Assembly (NCBI GenBank): GCA_951213105.1
Contig: OX578142.1
Span: 114,325,065 to 114,389,064 of the forward strand
Reading direction: 5' to 3'
Origin: Amaurobius ferox
Lineage: Eukaryota > Arthropoda > Arachnida > Araneae > Amaurobiidae
Length of the DNA: 64,000 nucleotides
Within the stretch, counting starts at the first letter, position 1, and the number at the start of each line of letters is the position of its first letter. A program made the position numbers and the translations under genes. Below the pieces are notes generated by a model. It was not told where the DNA came from. It was given only the letters and a program-made list of their open reading frames with translations, and made no database searches. Below are positions 10,925 to 23,300 of this stretch, piece by piece.

Positions 10925-10998
10925 GGAAATATGATCTTTGGCTCAATGGATAGACAGTTGTTTGGCCAGTTGAAGATTCGCAGTTCGGTTCCGCACTG
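10925..10998 (+). other. Weak tRNA-like sequence
   Basis: An A-box-like TGGCTCAATGGA (10939-10950) and a partial B box AGTTCGGTTCC (10982-10992) lie at tRNA-like spacing. The arms do not form a convincing cloverleaf, so this may be a SINE head or chance. Confidence 0.2.
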
Positions 10999-11035
10999 AC
11001 ATAATTTCTTTACAACGTGCATAAATTTCAATAGG

Positions 11036-11632
11036 AAACATTTTAATGTAATTCTGGATGATATTTTAAATTAAATTTCATTTAATTATTAAATAGTGAA
11101 AACGTAGAAGCATTTCAAATGTCCGAAACTTGAGCATAGATACATATTTCGTTGCCTGAGTAAGTTTGTGAATTTGCATCTACCAATCCCAATATTTGCT
11201 TAATAATTTATCCTAACAATCAGCAAGTCATGCTTTATAATTGTTCACAATTTGGCTTTCACTTGGTAGGATTTACCATACCGTTATCACATCAAACTTC
11301 TTTAGTTCATAACAAAGGAAATATCGTCCAGAAAACATTTTAATGTAATTCTGGACGATATTTTAAACTAAATTTCATTTAATTATTAAATAGTGAAAAC
11401 GTAGAAGCATTTCAAATATCCGAAACTTGAGCATAGATACATATTTCGGTGCCTGAGTAAGTTTGTGAATTTGCGTCTACCAATCCCAATATTTGCTTAA
11501 TAATTTATCCTAACAATCAGCAAGTCATGTTTTATAATTGTTCACAATTTGGCTTTCACTTGGTAGGACTTACCATACCGTTATCACATCTAAACTTCTT
11601 TAGCTCATAACAAAGGAAATATAATCAGTAAA
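11036..11632 (+). repeat. Tandem duplication, two ~298-bp units
   Basis: The sequence starting AACATTTTAATGTAATTCTGG at 11038 recurs at 11335. Both units run on through TTGCCTGAGTAAG-type and CACTTGGTAGGA-type phrases with few differences. This looks like a recent simple duplication of unique non-coding DNA. Confidence 0.9.
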
Positions 11633-12856
11633 TAAATATAAAAAGATATGTATAGACTGGCTTTATCGGTAATTTAAAAAGAAAAGAACATTCTGAACTT
11701 GTCGGTATATTCATAAAGCTTTCCGGCATGGTTTAAAATTTTAGTATAATATTTTCTGTAAAACATAAATAATAATTTCCTGAATATAGTTTCAATATAT
11801 CAAAAGAACTGACATTAGCTATTCAAGGTGTGATTGAATCATTTGTACTATAAATCACAGTTTTCTTCAAAATGCAATTTTTATATTCTATTTTTTCGGG
11901 GGGGGGGGGGGATATTTTTTTTATAATGTTTTTAATTATTTTGTGCATTTTTAATAAACTTTTATTTGAATTTATGCGTATGAATCATTTTAATTACTGT
12001 TTCTAAATAGTGGTTTTCAGCGTTCTACCAATTTCAAACTGTACATTTAAGCAAATTACTAAAATTTCTCAGTGTTCCCCATTAGTATAAAATAGTCAAA
12101 GGATTTCAAAAGAGTTTTATAGATCTTAAAATAATCTGTAGCAAGTGATTAAAACATACAGGCATAATTTCTTTCCTAGAAATTTTCAAAATTCTGAAAC
12201 TCTTTCAAGCTCTGCAAGATTAATTTTAGCGGCGTAAATTTCAAAACGACTAAAGACGGATCATCAATTACAAATATTTTCCCTGAAATCATCGCAATGT
12301 TCCTCCTTTTACCGATGAAAATGTGCAATTAAAGTGTAAAAATGAGTATTTTATGCAGAATGGGATCTGGTTTCTAATATCTGTTTCAAAAATATGACAT
12401 TCAAATAACGAAGATATGCACTGAAATAATTACATGGAGATTAAACAGTCTTCTTCCAGAAAATAACACTATTGTTTATTTTGAAAAATCTGATCATTTC
12501 TATATATATAATGCAATAAATTTACTTCATTCACAGTGAAAAAATGATGTATAAGATCTACGGCACAATGTTTTTAATGTTAAATTGTACATATGGCATT
12601 TTCCGAATGACAACATGTAAAACTATTTCGAAGTATCCAATTAAGTTATATTTTACGCAACTTTAAATTGACAGATATCAATATTAATGGCATCCGCCAT
12701 GAGCAATATAGTCCTTAAATTAAAATATTTAATTATTTCATTAAGTTCACGTTCTTTAACTTAGCATCGTTTTTGCAATTTAAAGAATATTGTCAGTCTG
12801 GAGCGCCTAGCATTACAAACAAACCCTACAAACAAGCGGAGAGTAGAGTATTTCTT
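11633..12856. other. AT-rich DNA with a poly-G run
   Basis: No gene is seen. A run of about 14 G lies at 11889-11902. Confidence 0.5.
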
Positions 12857-14160
12857 TTTAACACTTTACAACATAGTTGAAAAGCGTTTATGACTTTGTT
12901 CATTCGGTCTGTCTGTCTGCCCGTTTGCATGATGACTGCTGTAAAAATGACTTCATCAAAATGAAATTTTTTTATTCAGACGGTCTATGGGCCTATGGGA
13001 ATATAAATGAATAACATCACTCACAATTAGTTTGGATTGAACCCGGGTTGAAAAAATGAAATACATAGAACCCTATGGTTCAAAGATTTTTTAAGCGAAT
13101 TTAAAATTCACCAATTGCTTCGAAAGCTTTAGGAAATATTCAAATTATCCTATAAAAATATGAAAAAAAATTCAGCAAACTACATTCAGTAGTTTTTTAA
13201 ATATAAATAAAAATAATAATTACACTCATATTATATGAAGAGATCAAGTGACCCACTTCAAAATAAAATATGGCATCCATTTTGTGTCAAAATCGTGATT
13301 TTTAAAGTTTTTTTTAATTTATATTTAGTGTTTTATTTATCCTAAAACCGCTTTATTTTTGCTTAATTTCTGTGCATTTATTCTGAAACAACGCAATTAC
13401 AATATATTTGAGATTAAATGATCAGTGCCATCCTTCTTGTGTCAAAATTGTGATTTTAAACGCTCTTTTTAATTTATATTTAGTATTATATCCGTCCTAA
13501 AACGGCTTTATTTTTGTTTAATTTCTGTGCATTTATATTCTGAAACAACGCAATTACAGTATATCTGTGTTTAAATGATCATCAAACTTTGCTTATTTCT
13601 ATAACGAAGCCTAATTTTAACTTATGGAGAATGTAAACATATCAAGCTGTAAAATGAGTTGTATAAAAATTGCTGAATTTTATTAACGCAAAATTATGTA
13701 GCTCTGGAGTCTGCTATATAGCTGATATGAATAAAACATTAATTGATTTTACATAGAGAATCACACGATTTTATAGCAGACTTTTTCGAGGAAGTTTTAA
13801 GAACAGAGTTAAATTACTTTTACCTTCATGGTATTTAGTTTTTAAGTATCGGGTATTAAGTATCGGTAAATTATTGTAGTATCGGGATGAATGAAAGGAA
13901 TGGAATTAAAGTGTATGAATTAAATATTTACTACTTTTGCATAGAAAGCCAGGCGATTTATATTTCAATGACGTCATTTGAATAAAGTTTATTTTTTTCG
14001 ATGAAGTTTTAAGTTTCAAATATAAGAAAATATTGTAGTATTATGATCATTTTAAAAATATTACCGCTGAATGTATCGCATTTTAGAGATGTTTAAATAA
14101 AATTGCTTTGCAGTTGGAAAGTGTTTCATAATCAATGCTTTATGCATGATTGATCTATTT
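12857..14160 (-). mobile_element. Family B repeat, full length, inverted
   Basis: On the minus strand this runs from the 5' end near 14160 (plus strand ATGCATGATTGATC, with GTTGGAAAGTGTTTC at 14113-14127) to the 3' hairpin at 12860-12888 preceded by a short (GACA)n-like stretch. It aligns with 2751-4062. It differs by an internal direct duplication of about 160 bp, shown by the repeated TTTATTTTTG(C/T)TTAATTTCTG words at about 13352 and 13508. Confidence 0.75.
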
Positions 14161-14164
14161 TGTT

Positions 14165-14515
14165 TCAAATGACTGTTGGCGCATTGTTAGGCGTCAGAAT
14201 ACAAACCTATTACTCAACGTATCTTCTCTTGTGAATGGAACGAGCTAGATCCACGAAAATGATGTTAACAATTGTATCAAATAATATTACATGTGAAAAG
14301 TGAACATATTTCACATTAGTTTATACTTTATTATTTCATGGATTGTTTTGATATTCTATTTGATAAAAATTGCAATATCTCGAGAACGGGTCATGCTAGC
14401 GTTTTAAAACTTGTGTCAATCATTTTTATATAAAAATTAAAATGGAAATAATTATTTATGTAACATGATTAAAAGTTATGATTTTTTGGTGATAATTTCA
14501 ATATTTCATTAGAAA
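14165..14515 (+). mobile_element. Family A repeat (subfamily A1), internal fragment
   Basis: It matches the reverse complement of 44980-45270 closely. Shared words are TGGAACGAGCTAGATCCACG and ATCTCGAGAACGG. Both termini are missing. It abuts the family B copy on its left. Confidence 0.7.
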
Positions 14516-14614
14516 ATCTGGGAGTCTTCCAAACATTTGATTGCTTTTAAAATCAATAGGCTTCCAGTTTTCATTGATTGTAATTTGTGTGTCAATTTTT
14601 ATTTGAAACGACTC
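14516..14614. other. Short unassigned stretch before the Tc1 relic
   Basis: Nothing recognisable is visible. Confidence 0.4.
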
Positions 14615-15331
14615 TTGAGGCTCAGGACGCCCCAGACAGACAACTGCTCGAGAGGATCGTGCAGTCACGAGAGGAGCCACGTCTACACCAATGGCGTCGC
14701 TATCTGCCATTCGAAAGACATTTACCATTCTTCATGCATCCTGTATTAAAGAATGCCATTCGGAGACAACTGGAAGAAGGTTGGAATAAGGTGTCCATTA
14801 AGGCGTCTATCACTAACCCCTCAACATAGGCAGCTTGAGTAGTTTCCGATTGAAGGCATGTTGTCCTTGGCGACGAATTCCTCTGCACTCTCAGTGCTGA
14901 TGACCGTCCCATACGTATGACAGTTTGTGGAGTCATCTCGAGGGACAGCCGATCTCTTTTAGTTGTGCTAGCCAATCTGACGGCTCGCTTGTACGTCGGC
15001 GATATTCTGTAGCCGATTGTTCTGCCTATGCTGTCAAGCGGCTCAGGTTCCATTTACCAACAAGACAACGCTTGACTACAAATTGTTCGACTTTCTCAAA
15101 AATATCTTCGATGACATAATACCCTTACATGGCCATCACGGTCCCCAGATCTATCACCAATAAAACCCTTCTGAAACATGCTGGGGCGGTAATTGCAGCC
15201 TTCTCAGAACTGACCAGTTAGTTACAACATTTGTGGCAGAATCTGCTGCAAAGGGATATAAGCAACGTAATTGTATCTATGCCGCACCGAATATATGTAT
15301 AGATGCCAGGGGAGGATTTACCACTTACTAA
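14615..15331 (+). pseudogene. Decayed Tc1-like transposase, 5'-truncated
   Basis: This is a relic of a Tc1/mariner-superfamily transposase. It begins within the region between the DNA-binding and catalytic domains (GSGRPRQTTARED at about 14622-14660) and continues through ATSTPMASLSAI. After a frame change it reads CPLRRLSLTPQHRQLE. The first catalytic block is VLGDEFLCTLSADD (about 14866-14907), the second IYQQDNA (about 15052-15072). The third block, WPSRSPDLSPI at about 15130-15162, is followed by Lys where the catalytic Glu is expected. The normal C-terminus ARGGFTTY and a stop end at 15331. Several stops and frame changes interrupt it and the N-terminal helix-turn-helix is absent. It belongs to the same broad family as the copy at 63.4-64.0 kb. 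Confidence 0.85.
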
Positions 15332-18300
15332 AATGTCATATTCTTGTTGCCATCATTTCTTAATAAAACTTTTTTTGCTCCCAAATTTTAATCATATGCA
15401 TATCTCCTCAAACGATACATACATGCTGAGTTTTGCGGCCGCATTTCAATTTCTTATGAGTGCATATATCTTTTTGTAACAGAATATATATCAGATAGTT
15501 TCCGTACATGGTGTTTGTATTAAAATATTTATTTTTTTAGGTAAATGTATGGTATAAAAATAATTTGATTTAACAGAGATCCTATTTATTAAAAAGTGTT
15601 ATCCCTCGTCAATATTACAGCAAATTATCTCATAAAAAATTCCGAACTTAAGAAAACTTTTAATTTAACATTAAATCCAAAAGAAATATTTAAAAAAAAT
15701 TCCAAAGTTTTTAACTACATTGTAAAATAGTCCTTTGTAATACTGAAAAAACTTTTAAAGACAAACACTTTTTCCAAGAAATCCTTTTTTCTTTCTGGGA
15801 TTCAATTGTTTCCTCATTCAAAGTTCATGCAAATGCTGTACCGTTTAATTTATCAAATAACTAATTTGTTTGTTATTTTTTTACCGTAAATGTATTTGGT
15901 TTTGATCATGTATGATCTTTATTACTCTTCATTTATCATGTTAGTGCACAGGTGAATTTTCATTCCTCAAATTCGTAATAACTTTCGTAAAGGGAGATCA
16001 GAATTAAAATCCATGTGCGCAACCAAAGGCTCCTTAAAATACAAATAAAAAAAAATTATATCGGACGCATTTTTGATTAAAGTTTTCCAGAATAATTTCG
16101 ACGAGAAACATTGCAATGTACTTCATTAATACTCTGCCAATACCCTTGATTGAAAATGTTCATGTAATGCCTGAGTAATGATTCCAAGAGGGCAATTAGA
16201 AAAATGCGCTTCCAACTAAAAAACCATTAACTCTATCGATTGCTTAATCTAATGATATAGTTCACCTAGCTCTGATCTAATGATAAGTTATGAACCTGAA
16301 GTTTTTAGATTGGTATATTAACACTTCAGATATTCAGAACATCGTGTGCCGTTATGCATTTAAGAAGAAACAATGGCTGCGCACAGTGTTAAATGTTTCA
16401 AAGAATTATTTTGTTTAGTTCTGGTGTTTATTGTGTTTCTGTTTTGAATTTGCTTGTATGCGATCTAGTTGCCGAGAATTAAAATCTTTGAAACGAAATA
16501 TACTACGGTGTGTACAAAGTTCATTGATTATAATGTTTTTAAAAAAAATATCTTCTGTTGACTTTGCTCGCAAAACTTTCCAATAATTATTTTTAAATAA
16601 AAGTAATGTTTATAGTTAAATATAATTTATTGTTTAGAATTTATTGTTATATTAAATAGAAGATATTGTTTAGCAATTATCATAAACCATTTTTGACATA
16701 TCTGAAATTTTACTTTTCCACACTCAACGCGATATCGCCCAAAATAATGAAGCGAATTACATGAAATTCGATATTCTGATTTTAATCGGTAACAGTAATA
16801 GGCCCTACAACATTTTAGTACTTTCTCGTAAAAAGCGAGCATTTTCTTCAAGTACTAGAAAATGATACTCTCACAAACAGCAATTTTATTTATTGTGAGT
16901 TACAAGCATATGCCAGCAAGATCTAGTAATAAGAAGTCTCTAATTTGTATTATGTTTTCCACAACATTGAAATTTGTTAATCTGTAAAGAAATCCATGTA
17001 TTGGACACATCATGGTTTAAAAAAGATAAGCGTTATGATGTCATGAGCTTTAATTTTACTATTTTTTTTAATTTAATTAATTAATTAATTTATTTTTAAT
17101 TTTACTCATCATTCATCCGTTCGAACAACACCCTTAACATATGTATCCGTCCTCTCAAACTGCTGCTTGTACCCTAGGGTAAGTCGGGCGATCTGGGTAT
17201 TTAACCTTTAAAACGTGTGCCACGCCACAAACTGTTTTAATTGATAGTTGATGATTAGGAGTATTTGAAAAAGATGCTCATCATCGATTTTTATATTCAT
17301 CTTCCACCTATAATTTTTAAAATATTATTATTTTTTAAATTTTCAGTTAAATTTGAAGGACTGGATGTTTCCTTAGGTTCTGTTTCCCCCAAATTGTAAA
17401 TATCAATGACTGTCGCTAATGGATAAAGCAAATGCAAACGTAATTAACTTTCATCGAATATTTAAAATGAAAAATAGCGCCATTGGACTTAAAATAAAGC
17501 AATTTTTTAACTCTATACACGCTAATGCGTAGTTTCATTCATTTAGAGTTATTCAATAGGAATAAAATATGTTTCTGAAGTTATCAGCCACCGCTAAAAG
17601 TCACAGCTGTTGCCACCTTCAAATATCAAAGGAAACTTACATTTTGGAATGGAATTTAAAATTAAATATTTCACTGTAAGGGAACTTTTACATAATACAA
17701 CTTTCTATTCTCCTAGGTCGTCTATACCATTTATTTCACAACTGAAGCTACAGACAAAATATGAAATTTTATAGAAAAGAGCAATTTTTACTTACTTCAT
17801 GTGCAGTTCGTAGCAAAGTTTTTAGCTCAAAATCTATTGGATTTATATTGAGTTTTTAATTTCACTTTTAAGGAAAAGAGCGTTTGTAAAGGTGATAAGA
17901 GAATGTGAAGGTGATAAATAGCTCTTTCTTGATTAAGTTATGAAGGAATAAAAAATGAAATCACATTCAAACATTATCGTCCCTTGTTAACGGTCATTGC
18001 CTCTTTTTCCCTTCCACTTGGAAATCTGTGGTATAATTTTCCCATTTCGTTCGGTTTCCTTCATTTTTCGGTTTTTTTCCTTCCCTTTTCAGGATTTCAG
18101 TTATTTATTCCTAAGTTTATTCGAGGAAGTTAGCTTATATGGCCGCCGAAAGCAGTTTGTCCAATTTGAATCCGTATTTGAATTCAGTTTTGAATTGTAC
18201 TTTTTACATCTGCTTTGAACGTTTCATGTTTTTCGTTACCGTGGGTTTGCTCACTGTTCAGTTTTTATATTTGCTCTGCTATCTGTTCTATTGCTAACTT

Positions 18301-19278
18301 GTTTTCTTTTTTCGCTCATTCTTTAATTTCCGCTATTTTTCTTTCCTCCGTGGATTTTATCGTCCAAACGCTTCCGGTTTTTCGGCCTCACTGGTTTTAT
18401 CTTTCTCATTTCTCACCTTAGCAATATCAACTTTTCTCGTACTGTTCTATTCCATCTGAATTGCGTGCTTCTTGTTTGTCCTGAAGATTAAGGTGTTTCT
18501 TGCCTTCGAAACCCATTGACCAGTCTATGTTTGTATTCTTGCTGTCTTTACAAAGTTTTTTATTTTATTGAGAAAAATGAAATGTGAATGAAATTATAAA
18601 CGAAAAAATTCTTCGCTTAAAACTTCTCTTGGTAATATCGACAATTACTAGTTAATGCTGCATTATTACCAATAGCGATAATAATAAATTTAGTCAATGG
18701 TTCAGCGTGGAGCAACAGTATAACTAAACATTTGTCATAGGGGTGCTAAATAGTTTGCTCATTTTACTTATCCAATATCATTAATATATAATAATAAATT
18801 ATTCATTGATATTAATATTTAATAGTAGTTAATTTATTAATACTTTAGGTTTATTGCTAATTATAAAAATTAATATTTAGCCAGTGTTAGAAATCCTAAC
18901 ACTAATCTTAAGATACACTCATAAGTAAATCATTTAAACGAATATTCAATAAATTCTATCCTTTTGATATAATTTCTTGTTTTCCAAATGAATTCTATAA
19001 TAGTATACTAAATATGCAGATTGAATCCATTCATTCTGCTTTACTGAAAGTAGTGTAAGGTAATTATATATACAAGGCAAACGTAAAATTTGCAATAATT
19101 AATTAGAATAATATTTTTCTGAAAGGTATGTTGTTAACACACCTGATGAACAGACATTACAAATACATAATCGTAAAAGTTATAGTTTGAAATAATTTCC
19201 AGTTAAATTTAAAAGTAGAATTTTCATGCAATATAAAAACAGTAAATTTTAGCAATGTAAAGATGGAAGGGGAGCATT
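15332..19278. other. AT-rich DNA, no gene recognised
   Basis: I see no element with clear boundaries. A pyrimidine-rich stretch at about 17990-18480 contains open frames whose products are low-complexity Phe/Ser/Leu strings, so I do not call a gene there. A TTAA-rich run lies near 17060-17100. Confidence 0.5.
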
Positions 19279-19298
19279 AGCCCCTCTTACACCTGTGT

Positions 19299-19376
19299 AC
19301 ACCACTGATGAGGAGCTATGCTCATCAGTGGTGTAGGAGCTATGCTCATCAGTGGTGTAGGAGCTATGCTCTTCAT
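19299..19376 (+). repeat. 24-bp tandem repeat with a 14-bp hairpin
   Basis: ACACCACTGATGAG (19299-19312) is the exact reverse complement of CTCATCAGTGGTGT (19321-19334), with an 8-nt loop. The unit AGGAGCTATG plus CTCATCAGTGGTGT then repeats head to tail about two and a half times. It lies just upstream of the reverse-transcriptase-like remnant. Confidence 0.85.
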
Positions 19377-19399
19377 ATAATGCATATGAGTAGTCGATT

Positions 19400-19843
19400 T
19401 TGATAGTCGCATGTGAAGATGAGAATTATAGAATGAATTTTGATTTCTACCCACCAAACTTAATTTTGAAAGAAAATCCAACTGCACTTAAAAATGTAGT
19501 GGAATTTTTAGATTTAAGTATCGATTTCAGTAAAATACCTGTAAATTTTACTATCTATGATAAAAGAAAAAGTTTTAATATACCTATCAACGGTCTGATC
19601 AATTGGAATTCCAATCTTCACTTGAATGTATTTAGGAATGTATTCATGGGGGGATTGGCTAGAATACAAAGAATTATCAACAATGAAGACATCCGTATTG
19701 ATTTTGATAGGACATTTCTACAACAAGCATATCTACAGCAATACCCCATTCCTTTTATGCTACATTATATTGATAATTTATATAGTAACAATAATGCATA
19801 TTGTTCAAAGTTAAAATCTATTTTATATCAATTTAGTAGATGA
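19400..19843 (+). pseudogene. Protein remnant, possibly reverse-transcriptase related
   Basis: An open frame of 147 codons with balanced, protein-like composition stands out from the AT-driven frames around it. It contains NVVEFLDLSI followed about 20 residues later by IYDKRKSFNIPI, and later NVFRNVFMGGLARIQRI. From memory of the families, 'FLDL.I ... YDKR..FNF.I ... S.L.R' patterns occur in the region after the catalytic core of some reverse transcriptases of arthropods and marine invertebrates. I cannot confirm this by search. The catalytic Y-x-D-D motif is not present, so at most this is the 3' part of such an element. It ends with TGA at 19841-19843. It could instead be a domesticated or unrelated fragment. 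Confidence 0.35.
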
Positions 19844-20135
19844 AGGTTCGCATGCTATGAGTAACAGGACCGCAGAACGATAACACGCAGATATATACAG
19901 GTCATTGTAGTCTGAAGGACTAGTTGGCCATCTAGTAATGGTCTTCATCTTATCATTGGACTTTTCTTTTTCAACGGTCTAGTGATAATTGTTATTGTCA
20001 CTCCGGAGGTTGGCTTCAGCCAGGGCTGGCGTCCAGGAGTGCAGTGCCGCGGCATTTATGACAAGCTTGTTGACAACTGGGGTGTAAGGTCACAACCCCT
20101 TACCGCCATTGAGTAAGCTTCTCGCTAAGCCTTCC
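19844..20135 (+). other. GC-richer stretch after the remnant, possible 3' tail of the same element
   Basis: This stretch has clearly higher GC than its surroundings (for example 20003-20110). No open frame or known repeat is recognised. Its position directly after a stop codon and before AT-rich DNA suggests a 3' untranslated region of the element at 19400-19843. That is inference. Confidence 0.3.
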
Positions 20136-20261
20136 TTCTCTTTTTTCAAATTTTAAAATTATTTTTATACTTTTTATATTTATATCGTGTATAGTATTTG
20201 TAGCTGCTTTGCGCATAAATGCTATAACACTTCAACATGTTTAATAACTTCCAATTTTCTT

Positions 20262-20285
20262 CTTATATATTATATATATAAAAAT

Positions 20286-20329
<44 letters not shown>

Positions 20330-20361
20330 TAAATTATATATATATATATACATATATATAT
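20262..20361. repeat. (TA)n microsatellite
   Basis: Long TA runs are interrupted by short AAATATAAA segments. The open frames across it are artefacts. Confidence 0.95.
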
Positions 20362-23300
20362 GAAGGCCCTACAAAATTTTAATTTCTTAAAACTAAAATT
20401 TCCAAAAGTGAGTCCCAAAAATAAAATAATTTCAGAAAATGCTTTTGTTTTTTTGAACTCCAAAAATTGTGCTCCTTCTCCCTAAAAAAAATTAGTTTGG
20501 AGGAAATTAAACTTTTAAGGGCCAACATTTTAGTTTGGACTTTCAAAAATAAAAGCATTTAAGAAAGTGATTTAATTTTGGAGGTTCATTTTCATAAGTG
20601 AAAAAATTCAAAATGTTTTGCCTTTTCTTTTTCTTTGGCTCTTCTTTTTAAGATCCACTTGCTTTGTTCAAATTTTTGACAGCAATAGATAATTGAATGA
20701 AAATTATTTTCAAATGTTTCAAGATAATTTTTTAATAAACTATTGACTGATTCAGCTATCTTATATTAATATACAGTTAGAAAATTAGACCATTTATATT
20801 TCATGTGCTACTACCCGCCTTGAAGTGAAAGCAATTGCGAAGTAACGCCATCATTAAACGCACGTACCTGCGTCTCGCCTTGGATCTCGCCTGGCGCTTG
20901 ATAGGGCGATGCGTTTTTCAAACTTTGAAAAACAGTTTATCTATATTTAACAGGAAATTGATATTTTGTTAATATTAAAAATTGCGAGTCCATGTTACGT
21001 TACACACGTATTTATCATAAAAATTAGTTCAATTAACCATAAGTAACTTAATTGGTATAATGAGAATAAAAAAAGTGTCAATAAAATTTTTAAAGAAAAG
21101 TTTGTTTTGTTCTGGCCGCTACAAAAATCCCAGCTGGCTTTTGGCTCTTATGCTTTTGTCCTTAAGTGTTGTTTAACCGCGCTTTATACTAGTTGCGTCA
21201 TTGTACACATGATTTGATATCTAAATGTGGGTGCGTAGCGTATAACTTTAAACTTGAATAACAAATAATGTCTATATAGAGACGTTTTAGATGTGATTTA
21301 CATTTATGTGTAATATTTTTATTATTATTTCGTTAAGTCATTTGTATATTATCCTTGCGTGACGATTTCATGACTTATAATTGAGGTTCTCTTTCACTAA
21401 TCTCTTAAACTCCGATAATAAAGGAATTCCGATTTACAAAATCTTCTAGCATTCACACTTCTGCTTTCTACTTAAAAATGCAACACATTAATGCTGGCAT
21501 TCCTCTAATATATGGGTTTGAGCTGTAGGGAACATTTTTCGACTAATGCCATGGCGGCTGTCTCTCTCATTAAACGTGCCAAGCCGCTAAATGACAAAGT
21601 GACTAATACGGAGAAATGATCCGTACAGCATAAAGGAAGTTTTCATCCTTCATCTCATGACATACCGTTATGTGGGGTGGCAAATTGCCATTTACCTCAC
21701 ATGGAACCAGTCCTGATGAGACTCTTGTGTTTATTTCAAAGTGTGGAAACTGTAGAGGAATTAAAATAATAAGGTTATAGAAATGATGAAAACCATTTTA
21801 TGTTTAGCACTTGTGCGGAATTATATTTTTCCGCATGAAACACCATACTTTATGAATGTTTACTGGGGTGGGGGGTATCTAACGGTCCTGGTTTAAAAGC
21901 TCAATCTCCAAATAAATTCGAAAATCCTTTGTGTAGGTTATAATACTAAAAGGGAACACCCTCAAGGATTTTTTAACTTTATTAAATTATACGAAAATCA
22001 TTTCTCATAAAATCTACCATATTAAAACTCATTAGTCCACGTATGTTTATATGTATGTGTGTATGTATGTTTTCTATAATGTATGGTGACAAGTATGAAC
22101 ATTAAATTTTAAAGAACCTCTTTGTGTAATAAAAGACGCTATTTGTAATAAAAATCTTTATTTTGCTTTTTGAATAACTCTTTATTTATATTTATCATAA
22201 CTCCATCTGTAATTTTGACCCTGTTTAATACCCCAGTTTTGCGTGGAGTCTCATTCTCAACTTCTTTAGATTTAAATCTTTATTAGACATCTAAAATTCT
22301 GTTATTTTGACTGCTAAAGCTGTTATTTTTATTTTACTTCTACTATGGGAATTTTATAATAAAATTTTTTTCATTCAAATTTTTTCCTTGTGTAATATGG
22401 CGATTCGTATGCAAATTTTGTTAGCGGTTTTTGACTGCGTATAAGAGCCCGTATATCTTTTTTCGTAATTAACAAAGCTCTTGGGTTTTTATGAGATTTT
22501 AACGTCTTATTGATGTGACCAAATAAAGACTTTTAGTCCAAAATGTTGGTGTTTAAAATATATGTTTTCCCTTATTTTGAAGCCCCTATTTGATCTAGAA
22601 CCTCAAGAAGTTTTATTCTCTATTTTTAATGTAGCTAACGATCCGGGAACTTGCAAGAAACTTTAAAAAGTGCGAAAATCTTATTAGATTCTTAAATATT
22701 TGTAAAAACCTCTAAAATAGTGGGTAAAATCAACCCATTTTTAAAAGCTATCTCCTCGATCAATTTTAGAGGTACGATCTCGAAGTCATTTTTCAAGAAG
22801 TCAATAGTTTTTCCATGCATATTTTTAAAGATCGCAAAAAAAAAACTTTCAAAAAATCTGAGCAGTTTGAACTTACAGCGCCGGGCAAAGTTTACGCAAT
22901 ACGATCATAAAAGTCTGTCAGTGTTGAATTGCATTCCTTACGTCTCTGACAAAGAAAAAAAATGTTATTTGCATTTAATTTGATCAATTTTGACAATTAA
23001 ATTATTCAAAAATTAATGTGTTGACGTTTTACACTTAAACGTTCGTACATAGCAATCATCCTCTTTTGCGACTGTCACGACCTCATCACGTGGTTAGCAG
23101 TTATAAGTGAAGGATGAATTTTCGCCGCTTATCACTTCTAGTATATTTTCTCTAATTTATATTACACATTCATTAATTTATCAGCTATTAACTTCTGTAC
23201 TAATTTATTTCTATTTCATTACCCTGAAATTAAATAAAAATTCGATACCCGAACACAAGACAATAAATTTAGTAGTGGACTCAAAAATTATAGTTGCTGA

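Noticed and set aside
10925..10998. tRNA gene
   Set aside because: The box-like words are present but the arms do not pair into a cloverleaf, so it is listed only as a weak tRNA-like sequence.
17997..18421. Two Phe/Ser-rich open frames
   Set aside because: They arise from a pyrimidine-rich stretch with no domain, no signal of coding bias and no homologue that I recognise.
19299..19376. CTGATGAG words suggesting a hammerhead ribozyme
   Set aside because: The CTGATGA core-like word is part of a perfect hairpin arm, and no GAAA core segment or suitable third stem lies nearby. The repeat explains the word.
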